The position numbers and the translations under genes are program-made. Positions 17,452-24,857 of a stretch of DNA of 64,000 nt are shown here, in pieces. Source of the stretch: Candidatus Woesearchaeota archaeon (GTDB lineage Archaea > Nanobdellota > Nanobdellia > Woesearchaeales > UBA10216); contig JACPTG010000004.1 in NCBI GenBank assembly GCA_016192905.1, positions 109,734 through 173,733 of the forward strand, read 5' to 3'. The number at the start of each line of letters is the position of its first letter. Within the stretch, counting starts at the first letter, position 1. A model generated the notes under the pieces. That model was not told the DNA's origin, ran no database searches, and worked only from the letters and a program-made list of their open reading frames with translations.

Positions 17452-17659
17452 TTTTTCCCTCTTCGTGCAACGGTTTGCTTACTATCAAGTCCTGCATAAC
17501 CCCATACTTCAGCATGGTCTCAGCGCTTGCCAAGGCCAACCTTAGGTTTGCAGCCAGCAGGGGAACGCCTGCGACTGTAACAACCAAGTCAGCGTTTAAA
17601 ATAACGCCTTTCTGCAATGCCCTGTCAAGCAGTTCAGCCACCCCTATGTCGGTTTTCAT
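17393..17659 (-). CDS. GvpJ/GvpM-type minor gas vesicle protein
   Basis: This 88-residue GvpA-superfamily protein has the DRALQKGVILNADLVVTVAGV core (about 12-32) followed by LRLALASAETML, equivalent to the helix-strand-strand-helix core of GvpA. The divergent core and short charged tail fit the minor proteins GvpJ or GvpM that nucleate vesicle tips. It overlaps gvpL upstream by four bases. Whether it is J or M cannot be settled by eye. Confidence 0.8.
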   Translation of the reverse strand: MKTDIGVAELLDRALQKGVILNADLVVTVAGVPLLAANLRLALASAETMLKYGVMQDLIVSKPLHEEGKNGENKDCIITKGAIAQHFC

Positions 17660-18447
17660 TTCACAAGCTGACCCTGTTCAACAAACGAATAGGGGGGGAA
17701 AGGCCCTGCAACGCTGTAAGAGAAACCTTTCTCAGCACACATCCCCAGGCATTCAGTGACGAGCCCGGCCTCTTCCCCGTCTACAAGCACGGATACGTTC
17801 AACAGCAGGTCTTCTTCCCTGTTGATGGCCAGCCTAGACTTGTTCACCACTATGTGGCGTGTCACACCCTCCAAACGCCCATAAAAATAGTCAGTGTAGT
17901 GGTTTATCTTAGCCAGCAGCAGTTCGGCAGCCCTTATTTCCAGCTTTTTTCCCAGCAAATAAGCCAATCCTGCGCCCCTTCGCCTAATATCACTGCGAAT
18001 TGCGTCAAGCTCATCATCTTTCCCAGATTCACTTTCCAGCCGCTTCCTTTGGCAATAAATCCTTATTCCGTATTCCCTTTTCCCTTTAACAATTCCCCAC
18101 GTTTTTTCCAACAGCTCCCTGTTCTCCTTCATCCATCCCCTTAAATTTTCGCTTGCGCTTCTTCCGCCTTTACCGACAATCAGAGTGCCAAACTTCAGGG
18201 GGATCACAGTTCCAAAGTCGCCCATCGCCTTGCATAACACCTCATTATGCAATGTCACCTGCCTTTTGACTTCTGCAGCGCCTCTTGGCAAATGCAGATT
18301 CTCCTCCAGCTTATGATTATGAACCAGCGCAGCCAGAGCACCTTCTGTGAGTGCAAAAACAGAATTGCCATCTATACCTTCCATATGCCAATCTGCGGCA
18401 CTTACGTTTACCAGTAGGCCATACAGGTACAAGGTTTCAGCAGGCAT
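17656..18447 (-). CDS. gvpL: GvpF/GvpL family gas vesicle protein (copy 2)
   Basis: About 263 residues from the ATG at 18447, which overlaps the gvpK stop by 11 bases. The family pattern is clear: N-terminal LYLYGLL, the AVIPLKFG-like TVIPLKFGTL, the central EYGIRIYC strand and the C-terminal GPFPPYSF. GvpF/L proteins are accessory factors that bind GvpA and help start assembly. The PFPPYSF codons contain a 7-base G/C homopolymer (17692-17698). A second copy lies at 20680-21342. Confidence 0.88.
   Translation of the reverse strand: MPAETLYLYGLLVNVSAADWHMEGIDGNSVFALTEGALAALVHNHKLEENLHLPRGAAEVKRQVTLHNEVLCKAMGDFGTVIPLKFGTLIVGKGGRSASENLRGWMKENRELLEKTWGIVKGKREYGIRIYCQRKRLESESGKDDELDAIRSDIRRRGAGLAYLLGKKLEIRAAELLLAKINHYTDYFYGRLEGVTRHIVVNKSRLAINREEDLLLNVSVLVDGEEAGLVTECLGMCAEKGFSYSVAGPFPPYSFVEQGQLVK
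17692..17698. repeat. 7-base homopolymer inside gvpL
   Basis: Seven G on the plus strand (seven C in the coding strand) encode part of FPPY near the gvpL C-terminus. A length change would alter the last residues. It is short, so slippage is only possible, not shown. Confidence 0.5.
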
Positions 18448-18739
18448 TTTCGTGTTGCAAAACCAATTTGTCAAGAGCGCTGCCAACAAGCCCGTCAAGC
18501 TCAGCCCTTACCTTTTCCGAAGCCTGCTCCAAGCCGTGCTCTTTTTTAATCCTTTCAATTGTTTCGTCAAGATTCAAAAAAGCAATCCCCAGCCTCTCCA
18601 CCTCTTCCTCGCTCAGGGAGCCAGATTCCATCCTGTGGAGCGCCTGTTTTTGCAGGACATCTATTATTATCTCAGCCAACCCCACAACAAGGCCTAAAAG
18701 ACCCTCTTTCAGGTCATCGCTTTCTATCTGGACGCTCAT
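18437..18739 (-). CDS. gvpK: Gas vesicle protein GvpK
   Basis: This 100-residue protein matches GvpK: the N-terminal LKEGLLGLVVGLAEIIIDVLQKQALHRME helix region and the LSEEEVERLGIAF segment. GvpK is a conserved minor component needed for vesicle formation in many hosts. It overlaps gvpH by four bases and gvpL by 11, showing tight coupling. Confidence 0.9.
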   Translation of the reverse strand: MSVQIESDDLKEGLLGLVVGLAEIIIDVLQKQALHRMESGSLSEEEVERLGIAFLNLDETIERIKKEHGLEQASEKVRAELDGLVGSALDKLVLQHENAC

Positions 18740-19206
18740 TTTGCAAGCTCCAGCACCAAAAAGCCATTCTCATTCCTGATACTCGCAAGTTTTGAGAACC
18801 TGCCAGGCAATTCAATCATTTTCTTCCACTTCTCCGCCTGCAGCTTCAGGGTTTTGCCTTTCAATTCTATGTGAACCTCTTTCTGCGGCACTTTTGCGGT
18901 TAAAAGGAGCTTATCCCCCCGCATTTCAAACTTGCAGTCATCGCCTATAAACTCCCCAGCCCCTTTTGTTGCTTCCTCAATTATGGGCCTTGCCGAAATC
19001 CTTACTTCAAAAGCCGGCTCCTTTTTCTCTCCTTTTCTCAGGTTATCCCCAATTTGCCTGTCAACTTCCCCAAACCTTTTCTTAAAAGGCCCTGTTTTGG
19101 AAAGCCCCCTGACAAGTCCGCCCAAAAAAGGGACTGCCTCCAAAAAACTTTTGGAATGGGGAGCTTTTTCCTCTTCCTTGGCATCCAGCCCTTTTCTTCG
19201 GCTCAC
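18736..19206 (-). CDS. gvpH: GvpH-like Hsp20-family protein
   Basis: This 156-residue protein has a basic, poorly ordered N-terminal third (1-65) and an alpha-crystallin-like beta domain (about 65-155) ending NGFLVLELAK. In haloarchaea GvpH is an Hsp20-like member of the gvp cluster. The position between gvpK and the unknown genes supports this name. It overlaps its neighbours by four bases on both sides. It probably acts as a chaperone for sticky Gvp subunits. Confidence 0.75.
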   Translation of the reverse strand: MSRRKGLDAKEEEKAPHSKSFLEAVPFLGGLVRGLSKTGPFKKRFGEVDRQIGDNLRKGEKKEPAFEVRISARPIIEEATKGAGEFIGDDCKFEMRGDKLLLTAKVPQKEVHIELKGKTLKLQAEKWKKMIELPGRFSKLASIRNENGFLVLELAK

Positions 19207-19673
19207 TTTCCCACCTTCTTTTTACGCTTTTCCTTTCCCACTTTTGTTTTGGGCTTTTCCTTTCTCACCTTGGTTTTACGCTTTTCCTGCTTTCCAGCTT
19301 CACGCAACTTCCACTTGTTGCCGTAAATCCTTTCCGATGGCTTCACTATCGAGTACTTAGGCCTTAATGGGACTGTGCTGTGCGTTGCTTCAAACCTGTG
19401 AACCGATTTCGGCCTGAATCCCACTTCTAATTTACTTGGGAAGCTGCTTGGATTAAGGTTAGGCAGGTTTCCCTCTTTTTTGGCTTTCATCAATGCCTTA
19501 TTTTTTTGCACTTTGGCTTTGTACCTTTCCCTCTGGCTCAGCAAGTTCTGCCTTGCAGCATCACGCCACTGTTCCATCTTCTGAATTGTTCTCAGAAGAA
19601 AGTCCCTTCTCCTTCTTCCAACCATATGGCTTCTGCCAACCGGAGCCCTGCCAATCGAATCCACCATTGTCAT
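19203..19673 (-). CDS. Very basic protein of gas vesicle operon, no recognised family
   Basis: This 156-residue protein is rich in Arg and Lys. Its N-terminal half is a predicted helix with RRRRDF and many Gln/Arg, the middle is Pro-rich, and the tail is made of degenerate lysine repeats (KTKVRKEKPKTKVGKEK). No membrane helix or enzyme motif is seen. The position suggests a vesicle-associated or nucleic-acid-binding role; haloarchaeal GvpI is also basic, but no clear similarity was recognised. The ATG two codons in (19667) has better spacing from a GAGAGG sequence. Confidence 0.6.
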   Translation of the reverse strand: MTMVDSIGRAPVGRSHMVGRRRRDFLLRTIQKMEQWRDAARQNLLSQRERYKAKVQKNKALMKAKKEGNLPNLNPSSFPSKLEVGFRPKSVHRFEATHSTVPLRPKYSIVKPSERIYGNKWKLREAGKQEKRKTKVRKEKPKTKVGKEKRKKKVGK

Positions 19674-19684
19674 AACCTCTCTTT

Positions 19685-20032
19685 TCAGATTTTGATAATA
19701 ATCACATTATCAACTTTTTCCAGCTCAACTTCTTTCCCTTTCCATTCGCCAATTCCTGCCCTGACATTGTAGGCTTTTTCCTTGCTGACATATTTTCTTA
19801 TGAACGATTGCAGCTCCCTCTGCCTTTTCTCGCTGCGCTTTGTTATGCTGTGGGCCAAGGTGCCATCAGCCTTTAGCCTGCAGTAAAAGTCCTGCTCAAC
19901 CAGCCTGCCGCCCTCTTCCTGGGCAGCCACTGTTATAATTTCTGTGTCGCTAAAACCCAGGCCCTGCGGCTTATGCACTTTCCAGACATCGCTTACATGC
20001 AACAGTCTGGCTTTCTTTATTACGGCTTTCAT
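19685..20032 (-). CDS. Unknown protein of gas vesicle operon
   Basis: About 115 residues from the ATG at 20032, right after the stop of the zinc-ribbon gvpJ gene (TAGTATG); upstream in-frame ATGs at 20041 and 20044 are alternatives. The protein looks like a compact alpha-beta domain: IITVAAQEEGGRLVEQDFYCRL strands, a basic helix near 65-90 and a C-terminal strand VDNVIIIKI. No family was recognised. Its place inside the operon is the only functional hint. Confidence 0.6.
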   Translation of the reverse strand: MKAVIKKARLLHVSDVWKVHKPQGLGFSDTEIITVAAQEEGGRLVEQDFYCRLKADGTLAHSITKRSEKRQRELQSFIRKYVSKEKAYNVRAGIGEWKGKEVELEKVDNVIIIKI

Positions 20033-20033
20033 A

Positions 20034-20387
20034 CTACCCATCAATTTCTTTTTTACTGCTTTGCGCGTAGTCTAAATACTTCCATCCGCAGCCAAGGCAG
20101 CCTTTTTCGGTTTTGGCATAGAGCCCGCTGCGGCACTCAGGGCAGATACTCTTCCCTGATTCCAAAATTTTCCAGGCCGGCGCAGTCAAATCCGTGCCTG
20201 AAGGGAACGCCAATCCGAATTTTGCCGCGGTTTCGAAGCTGGACAGGGCTGCTCTTAACTTAATCCCTATCAGTTCTGTTCCAGCCACGCTGATTGATAT
20301 GTCGGCATTGATGATGAGCCCCTTATCAAGCAGCCTGTCAATAAGCTCTGTCAGTCCTGTTGACTCATAGCTCATTGAGCGTCCCAT
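20034..20387 (-). CDS. GvpJ-type protein fused to a C-terminal zinc ribbon
   Basis: Residues 8-60 of this 117-residue protein match the GvpA/GvpJ core (LTELIDRLLDKGLIINADIS then SVAGTELIGIKLRAALSSFET). Residues 82-100 form a zinc ribbon with C82-X2-C85 and C97-X2-C100, followed by GWKYLDYAQ. GvpJ normally nucleates the vesicle and does not usually carry such a domain as far as known. The ribbon might dock an assembly partner, nucleic acid or the vesicle tip. A GGGGG ribosome binding site precedes the ATG at 20387. Confidence 0.82.
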   Translation of the reverse strand: MGRSMSYESTGLTELIDRLLDKGLIINADISISVAGTELIGIKLRAALSSFETAAKFGLAFPSGTDLTAPAWKILESGKSICPECRSGLYAKTEKGCLGCGWKYLDYAQSSKKEIDG

Positions 20388-20402
20388 TTCCAGCCCCCTT
20401 TA

Positions 20403-20696
20403 TTACCTGTCATAAGCGTTTCCCTCCCTAATGCTGACCTTTGACAGCATTTCTTCAATTTCCTGCGCTATTCTGAGTTGTCGCATAAGCGACTCATGCT
20501 GTTCTTTGTAAGCTGCTTCATCAAGCTCTCCCAGCTCCAACAACAGCCGGTTCTCTTTTATCCGGTTGTTTATCTTTTTGATATCGTACTTCTCCCTTAA
20601 GCCGTAATCGCGAATCAGCTCCAGGAGCCATATCATGTCAAACGGCTGAAGCGAAAACCCCAAAGCCCTTAAAATGACGTCATCCAGTATGAACAT
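20403..20696 (-). CDS. gvpG: Gas vesicle protein GvpG
   Basis: This 97-residue protein starts MFILDDVILRALGFSLQPFD, close to the family's usual start, and continues as charged helices (about 35-85). GvpG is an accessory protein working with GvpF/L. The ATG at 20696 overlaps the preceding gvpF by 17 bases. Longer frames upstream only run into gvpF. Confidence 0.85.
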   Translation of the reverse strand: MFILDDVILRALGFSLQPFDMIWLLELIRDYGLREKYDIKKINNRIKENRLLLELGELDEAAYKEQHESLMRQLRIAQEIEEMLSKVSIREGNAYDR

Positions 20697-21342
20697 TCTC
20701 CCCCCTGATGCGTATGTTGATGAATGAGTAAGGCGGCCAAGGCCCTGTATAAATGAACCTGAGGCCTTTGTGCCGCTTCTCAAGCATAGATATCGCATTT
20801 GAAAATTCTGAAAGCCTTACCTTCTCCACCAGGAATGAATAGTTCAACAGCAGCCTATCGCTGAAGCTCTCCCCCCTTGAAGCCTTGACGCACAGCCTGC
20901 CCAGGCAGTTAAGAATTTCAGCCTCAGCGCCGCTGTAATCTGCGCCTGCGCCGGGCATTACAACCTTAACCCCAAGCTCGATTTTGCCCTTAACAAGCCC
21001 CAAACACGCATTAACAGAATCGTAAGCCCTTTCCAATACGGCCTTTAATGTCTCCTCATCCCTGAATACGTTCCCAAAGGACATCGGCACGACAGTGGTT
21101 TTCTCAGACATCTTTTTAAGTATTTCAGCATGCTGCATTGCTTCGGTTTCGTTTACCAAAGGGTTTAACCTGGGATAGGAGCTTACAACAGCAGCAATGT
21201 CCATATAAGGAACAATCGTGAAAGGCTCTCCATCCAGCCCTGCAAACCCGAATTCCACAGTTTTCGCATTATTCTTAAGCGGAACTATTCCGTAAACGTA
21301 CAAATAGCTGCAATTTTGCGCATCAGCCCCAAATTCCTGCAT
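20680..21342 (-). CDS. gvpF: GvpF/GvpL family gas vesicle protein (copy 1)
   Basis: This 220-residue GvpF/L protein has YLYVYGIVP at the start, TTVVPMSFGNVF in the first domain, IELGVKVVMPG at the domain junction and GPWPPYSF near the end. It shares the layout of the longer copy at 17656-18447 but the two differ widely, as F and L do elsewhere. It probably binds GvpA during early assembly. An AAGGTG sequence lies just upstream of the ATG. Confidence 0.88.
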   Translation of the reverse strand: MQEFGADAQNCSYLYVYGIVPLKNNAKTVEFGFAGLDGEPFTIVPYMDIAAVVSSYPRLNPLVNETEAMQHAEILKKMSEKTTVVPMSFGNVFRDEETLKAVLERAYDSVNACLGLVKGKIELGVKVVMPGAGADYSGAEAEILNCLGRLCVKASRGESFSDRLLLNYSFLVEKVRLSEFSNAISMLEKRHKGLRFIYTGPWPPYSFINIRIRGENVHTG

Positions 21343-21356
21343 TTTCCATTACACCT

Positions 21357-22097
21357 TCAGTTCCCTGTCAAAAGCCGCATTATAAGCGAGTTCGCTTCTG
21401 CCTGCTTTTTTAGCACAACCCAGGCCTGCTCCTTTTCACTTACTCTGTAGATCTTGCTTTTCAGTTTGTACTCGCACACCAGCAAACCATCCTTTTCCAA
21501 TTCATGGAGCTTCGGATAAAGCTGGCCCGGGGAAACAAAAACCCTGAATTTCAGATAAAGCGCCTTTATCAGATCAGAGCCACACATTGGATTTGTCATC
21601 AGCATTGCAAGGACAACGCTGTTCAGCTCCCTTTTCACTGCGCCTTCAACAAGTTCAGCGTTAATGTTTTCCAGTTCGTTTTCAGCCTTCCTGCTGGAAA
21701 GCATCCTGATATTATTAACTGAAAGCACCATTTTGTCATGAATGGCGACAAGTTCCCTTAAAATGGCAGGGTCTATCCCGTCAATGTTGTAAATGCAAAC
21801 AGCCTGCGGGAGCATCTCCCAATGCTGCTCCCACTTCGTAAAATCGCTTGAGAGGGAAGAGTTATCAACCACAATATTCCTATCTTTCCAGTTGTTCGGC
21901 TCCTCTGGCGTCCTGACGTCAACAAATAACCCCTTTTTTTCGAAAAACTCATTCCATTTGGAAACGTTGCTGGTGACAAGCACATTGGCGTCAGCCCCGT
22001 TTTCGAGCAGGTGAAACATCAATGTTTCCTCAAAGTTCTGGCTGTTGCACAGGTGCAGGCAATGCTTTGCCAGTCCAAACACAAGGTTGGCGTTCAT
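21357..22097 (-). CDS. MEDS-like sensor with PadR winged helix (intact paralogue)
   Basis: This 246-residue protein has an N-terminal alpha-beta domain (about 1-130) resembling DcmR/MEDS or RecA-like sensory domains (NSQNFEETLMFHLLENGADANVLVTS) and a C-terminal PadR-type winged helix (about 155-240, SPGQLYPKLHELEKDGLL). It overlaps gvpO by four bases and sits inside the gvp operon. A paralogue with the same layout is encoded divergently at 23562-24519. It is likely a regulator of the cluster; the signal and binding site are unknown. Confidence 0.7.
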   Translation of the reverse strand: MNANLVFGLAKHCLHLCNSQNFEETLMFHLLENGADANVLVTSNVSKWNEFFEKKGLFVDVRTPEEPNNWKDRNIVVDNSSLSSDFTKWEQHWEMLPQAVCIYNIDGIDPAILRELVAIHDKMVLSVNNIRMLSSRKAENELENINAELVEGAVKRELNSVVLAMLMTNPMCGSDLIKALYLKFRVFVSPGQLYPKLHELEKDGLLVCEYKLKSKIYRVSEKEQAWVVLKKQAEANSLIMRLLTGN

Positions 22098-22375
22098 CGC
22101 TGCACATCGCCCCTTATTATTTTCCTAATCTGCTTAAAGCTCAGTATGTTGCCTGCCGAGTCAAGGTTCAGCTCAAACACGCTTAAAAGGTCGAACTTGT
22201 CCGGAATAGCCTTTCTTTCCAGCACCTCAACCTCCATTCTCCAGCCCTTCTCAGTCTTTTCCAGCAAAGAGACAGACTCCGGCTGCTTATTAAGCAACTC
22301 CTGAGCATTTGAAAAAGCCTTGTTGCGAATTTCCAAAAGACCCATAACAACAACCCCCGCTTTTTTCAGCTTCAT
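22094..22375 (-). CDS. gvpO: Gas vesicle protein GvpO
   Basis: This 93-residue protein has the GvpO signature in its second half: GWRMEVEVLERKAIPDKFD, LLSVFELNLDSAGNI and a basic end. GvpO is an accessory or regulatory protein in haloarchaeal and actinobacterial clusters. The ATG at 22375 overlaps the gvpN stop by four bases, the usual gvpN-gvpO coupling. Confidence 0.85.
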   Translation of the reverse strand: MKLKKAGVVVMGLLEIRNKAFSNAQELLNKQPESVSLLEKTEKGWRMEVEVLERKAIPDKFDLLSVFELNLDSAGNILSFKQIRKIIRGDVQR

Positions 22376-23394
22376 ATGCTGTCCAAAATCTTTTGTTTGC
22401 TCAAAAAATCCTCCTGGCTTTTCGTTTTCGAGACGATGATATCCCCCAACACAGCATTTACGGAGTCCTTGTCGAATTTTTTAAATCCCTTTAGCATGCG
22501 GGCAACCATCACGCAAGCCCTTGTGCCAATCTTCTCAGCATTCGGCAGCCTTTCCCTAACCCTTCTAACCACGTCAACAATTGCAGCAGCATCCTTCATG
22601 TCCAGCTTAGCGTGCGTCATAACAATCTTAACTTCTGTTTCCCTGTCGTAATAGTCCATGTAAATCCCCACCATCCTGTCCAGCAATGCATCCTGCGCCC
22701 TGTGAATTCCAGCATACTCAACAGGGTTTGAGGTGAAGATTGCCCTGAAGGCCGGATGAACCTTTACATACCTTTCCTCACCAAACTGCGTGGGCAATTC
22801 AAGAACCCCTTCACTAAAAACAGAAAGCAGCACATTATTTGCCGAAGGCTTTGCCCTGCTGAACTCGTTGTAAATAAGCGTGTAGCCGTATTTGCAGGCA
22901 AGAGTTAAAGGATTATCAGCCCAGTCTGCCTTCAAGATGTCCTTATCCTTGAAAACGTTATGGATATACTTGTCCCTTATAGTGTTAACCTCAACCTCAG
23001 AATAACCGCCAATCAGGTCAGTTGTTGTTATGCTCTCATCCCCGTTTATCCAAACAACAGGCCTTCCAAGCTCCTTGGCAACTGTCAACGAAATGGCAGT
23101 CTTTCCACAACCTGTAGGCCCTATTATGTGAACAGGCTGTTTTAGAGAAAGCCAGTTCTTAACCCTCTCCTTCAAGGCCTTTACAGGCTCTGTCTCAACC
23201 CAGTACTCAACTTCCGGAACAAGGTATTCTGCCTCTACCTTCTCCCTTGTCAATTCCTTGTCCATTACGGCCAGCGAAGACTTCATGTTGCTCAGGGCCT
23301 TTTCCTTATTTTCCAATTCAGCCCTTTTTTCCGAAAACGTCTGATGCATGCGTTTCCCAAGAACTTCTCTCCTATGAACAGCCCTGTAAGCCAT
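22372..23394 (-). CDS. gvpN: Gas vesicle AAA+ ATPase GvpN
   Basis: This 340-residue MoxR-type AAA+ protein has Walker A GPTGCGKT (92-99), Walker B TLIYNEF (172-178), a sensor TSNPVEYAG (about 225) and the arginine-bearing DRMVGIY. GvpN is thought to remodel or energise vesicle assembly. A charged helical N-terminal extension (about 1-65) precedes the ATPase core. It is the first gene of the 13-gene operon, with a GGGGGTG ribosome binding site nine bases before the ATG and a GTTAAATG TATA-like box at 23435-23442. Confidence 0.93.
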   Translation of the reverse strand: MAYRAVHRREVLGKRMHQTFSEKRAELENKEKALSNMKSSLAVMDKELTREKVEAEYLVPEVEYWVETEPVKALKERVKNWLSLKQPVHIIGPTGCGKTAISLTVAKELGRPVVWINGDESITTTDLIGGYSEVEVNTIRDKYIHNVFKDKDILKADWADNPLTLACKYGYTLIYNEFSRAKPSANNVLLSVFSEGVLELPTQFGEERYVKVHPAFRAIFTSNPVEYAGIHRAQDALLDRMVGIYMDYYDRETEVKIVMTHAKLDMKDAAAIVDVVRRVRERLPNAEKIGTRACVMVARMLKGFKKFDKDSVNAVLGDIIVSKTKSQEDFLSKQKILDSI

Positions 23395-23403
23395 ATCTTA
23401 TGA

Positions 23404-23554
23404 CACCCCCTTGCACAATTCTTCTGAAACCAGACATTTAACTAAGTTCTGTTTCGGCTTTTGTTTCAGAATCCGAATATGCACGGATACCAATCCCATT
23501 AACTTACCACAATGTAATCTCAGAATACGAAACAAGCTTTATAAAGGTCCACAG
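23404..23554. promoter_or_regulatory. Divergent gas vesicle control region
   Basis: This region lies between gvpN and the divergent regulator. It holds a minus-strand TATA-like box (23435-23442), a plus-strand TTTATAAAG (23538-23546) and two direct repeats TCAGAATnCGAA (23466-23477 and 23520-23531, 11 of 12 identical, 54 bases apart). An inverted pair TCTGAAAC/GTTTCAGA lies at 23423-23430 and 23463-23470. These are good candidates for regulator binding sites. Confidence 0.55.
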
Positions 23555-23561
23555 ATGATTA

Positions 23562-24519
23562 GTGATAGAAAAGGGGGGGGCGATTACTCGGGCTAAAATT
23601 TCTTATGGCATAGGCGGCAATGTCCTGCTGGACAATCTGGATTATGGCAAGAATTTGCTCATTCTTCACAGTAGCACGCAGAGGCATGAGCAGCTCTACC
23701 GCCGTTTTTTGCAGCAATCTTCAGAGGGGGGGGGGCGTTAATTTACTTGTGTCTGAGAAAAACAAAAATTGCATGACGAATTTCGACGCCAGAAACATTT
23801 CCTTCACGGCGCTAAACATAGAATCCGTCAATGAAATCAAGAAGGAGGTTTACAAATGCATTGCCGGAGTTGCGAAGGAAGGCAAGAAGTGCCTCCTTAT
23901 ATGCGACTGGGCAGGGGCGGACATAGATTACGCCACGAGTGAATTCTTTCTCCAGTTTCTGGAGCACCTGAGAAGGAAATCAAAGGCATCATATCCTGAG
24001 GCATGGAAAAGAAAATACGGGATTAAGTCCCAAAGGTCAAAATTAACGATTATAAACTCGTTTGAAGCAACACAGATAGGCCCTGAAGAAATAAACAGGC
24101 TAATGCAGCTTCACGAGAGGATTTTTTTATTCCAGGAAGGCACCTCAATGCTTAACTTGCCCGGGGTTTCCTCCCAGGCAGAAAATATCCTGCCAACGAG
24201 GAGCGCGGTGCATGCATCCGTGCTTGAGAAGCTGGCGAAAGACAATCTCGAATTACTCTGCCTCCTCTTTTTGGAGAAAAAACCGCAGTCAGGATACCAG
24301 ATGCTAAAGACCATGGCACAGCATTTTCACATATTGCTTTCGCAGGGCACCCTTTACCCGCTGCTGTATGGATTGGAAAAAAAGGGCGTTGTTGGGACAG
24401 TCAAGGGCACTGGCAGGGAAAAAATTTACGAGCTTTCCCCACAGGCTAAAAAAAGCATGGCCGAAAAGAAAGGGGAGTTCCTACAGGCGTACAGCCACTT
24501 AATCAGCTTTTTGGAGTGA
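23562..24519 (+). CDS. MEDS-like/PadR regulator, split by a frameshift at a poly-G tract
   Basis: The first coding part reads from a GTG at 23562 (IEKGGAITRAKISYGIGG...) and ends ...QQSSEGGGR-stop at the 10-G tract 23726-23735. The second part continues in the next frame (VNLLVSEKNK...) to 24519. One G fewer, or two more, would join them. The joined protein aligns with the intact paralogue at 21357-22097 across the junction (SEGGGVNLLVSE against NGADANVLVTSN). It ends in a PadR winged helix (SQGTLYPLLYGLEKKGVV). An ATG at 23555 with AAAGGT before it would need the upstream 8-G tract to be 7 or 10. In the given sequence the protein is off, or only a domain-lacking form from 23773 is made. Confidence 0.7.
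23573..23580. repeat. 8-G homopolymer at the regulator 5' end
   Basis: Eight G lie 10-20 bases after two possible starts in different frames (ATG 23555, GTG 23562). Tract length decides which start is in frame with the MEDS-like domain. Confidence 0.7.
23726..23735. repeat. 10-G homopolymer splitting the regulator
   Basis: This is the longest G run in the window. With 10 G the upstream frame stops two codons later; with 9 or 12 G the full regulator is restored. Confidence 0.85.
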
Positions 24520-24728
24520 TGAAAATGGCAAAAAGGAAAAGGGCAGGGGGGAAAAAGGAGGCCGCGGCCAGGAGCCTGATGCAAATGGATGCCGATACCG
24601 GAGCGTTTATCAAAAAATTCTGGAAAGACATAGAGGTGAAGATAGAGGATTACAAAAGTTACGCCTGCGAGTTTAACAAGACAAATATGCATTCTCGGGC
24701 AGCGAAACGATTAAAAAAACAGGATTAA
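24519..24728 (+). CDS. Small basic protein in the gas vesicle plus-strand arm
   Basis: About 69 residues with a Lys/Arg/Gly-rich start (KRKRAGGKKEAAARS), an amphipathic helix (about 25-50) and a basic end. The ATG at 24519 overlaps the regulator stop as TGATG; an ATG at 24525 is better spaced from GGAG at 24513. No family was recognised. It might bind nucleic acid or the acidic vesicle surface. Confidence 0.5.
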   Translation: MKMAKRKRAGGKKEAAARSLMQMDADTGAFIKKFWKDIEVKIEDYKSYACEFNKTNMHSRAAKRLKKQD

Positions 24729-24751
24729 GAACAGCACCAGTTTTCTAATAT

Positions 24752-24784
24752 TTTTTTCAAGCCGTGAAAAAACCTTAATATACC
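24752..24784 (+). promoter_or_regulatory. gvpA promoter with adjoining inverted repeat
   Basis: A perfect inverted repeat TTTTTTCA-agccg-TGAAAAAA (24752-24772) abuts a TATA-like CCTTAATATACC (24773-24784) in the position of the B-recognition element. The repeat may be an operator or the end of the upstream transcript. A start near 24808 would leave a leader of about 50 bases. Confidence 0.6.
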
Positions 24785-24857
24785 ACTGGCTGCATTTTCT
24801 GACATTAAGTTTTAGTCAAACAAAAGCAGTATAGGTAAAAACAGGAGGTGGAGTTAG

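Noticed and set aside
23411..23596. 61-codon plus-strand frame across the gvpN/regulator gap
   Set aside because: It spans the divergent promoter region; only its last codons overlap the regulator 5' end.
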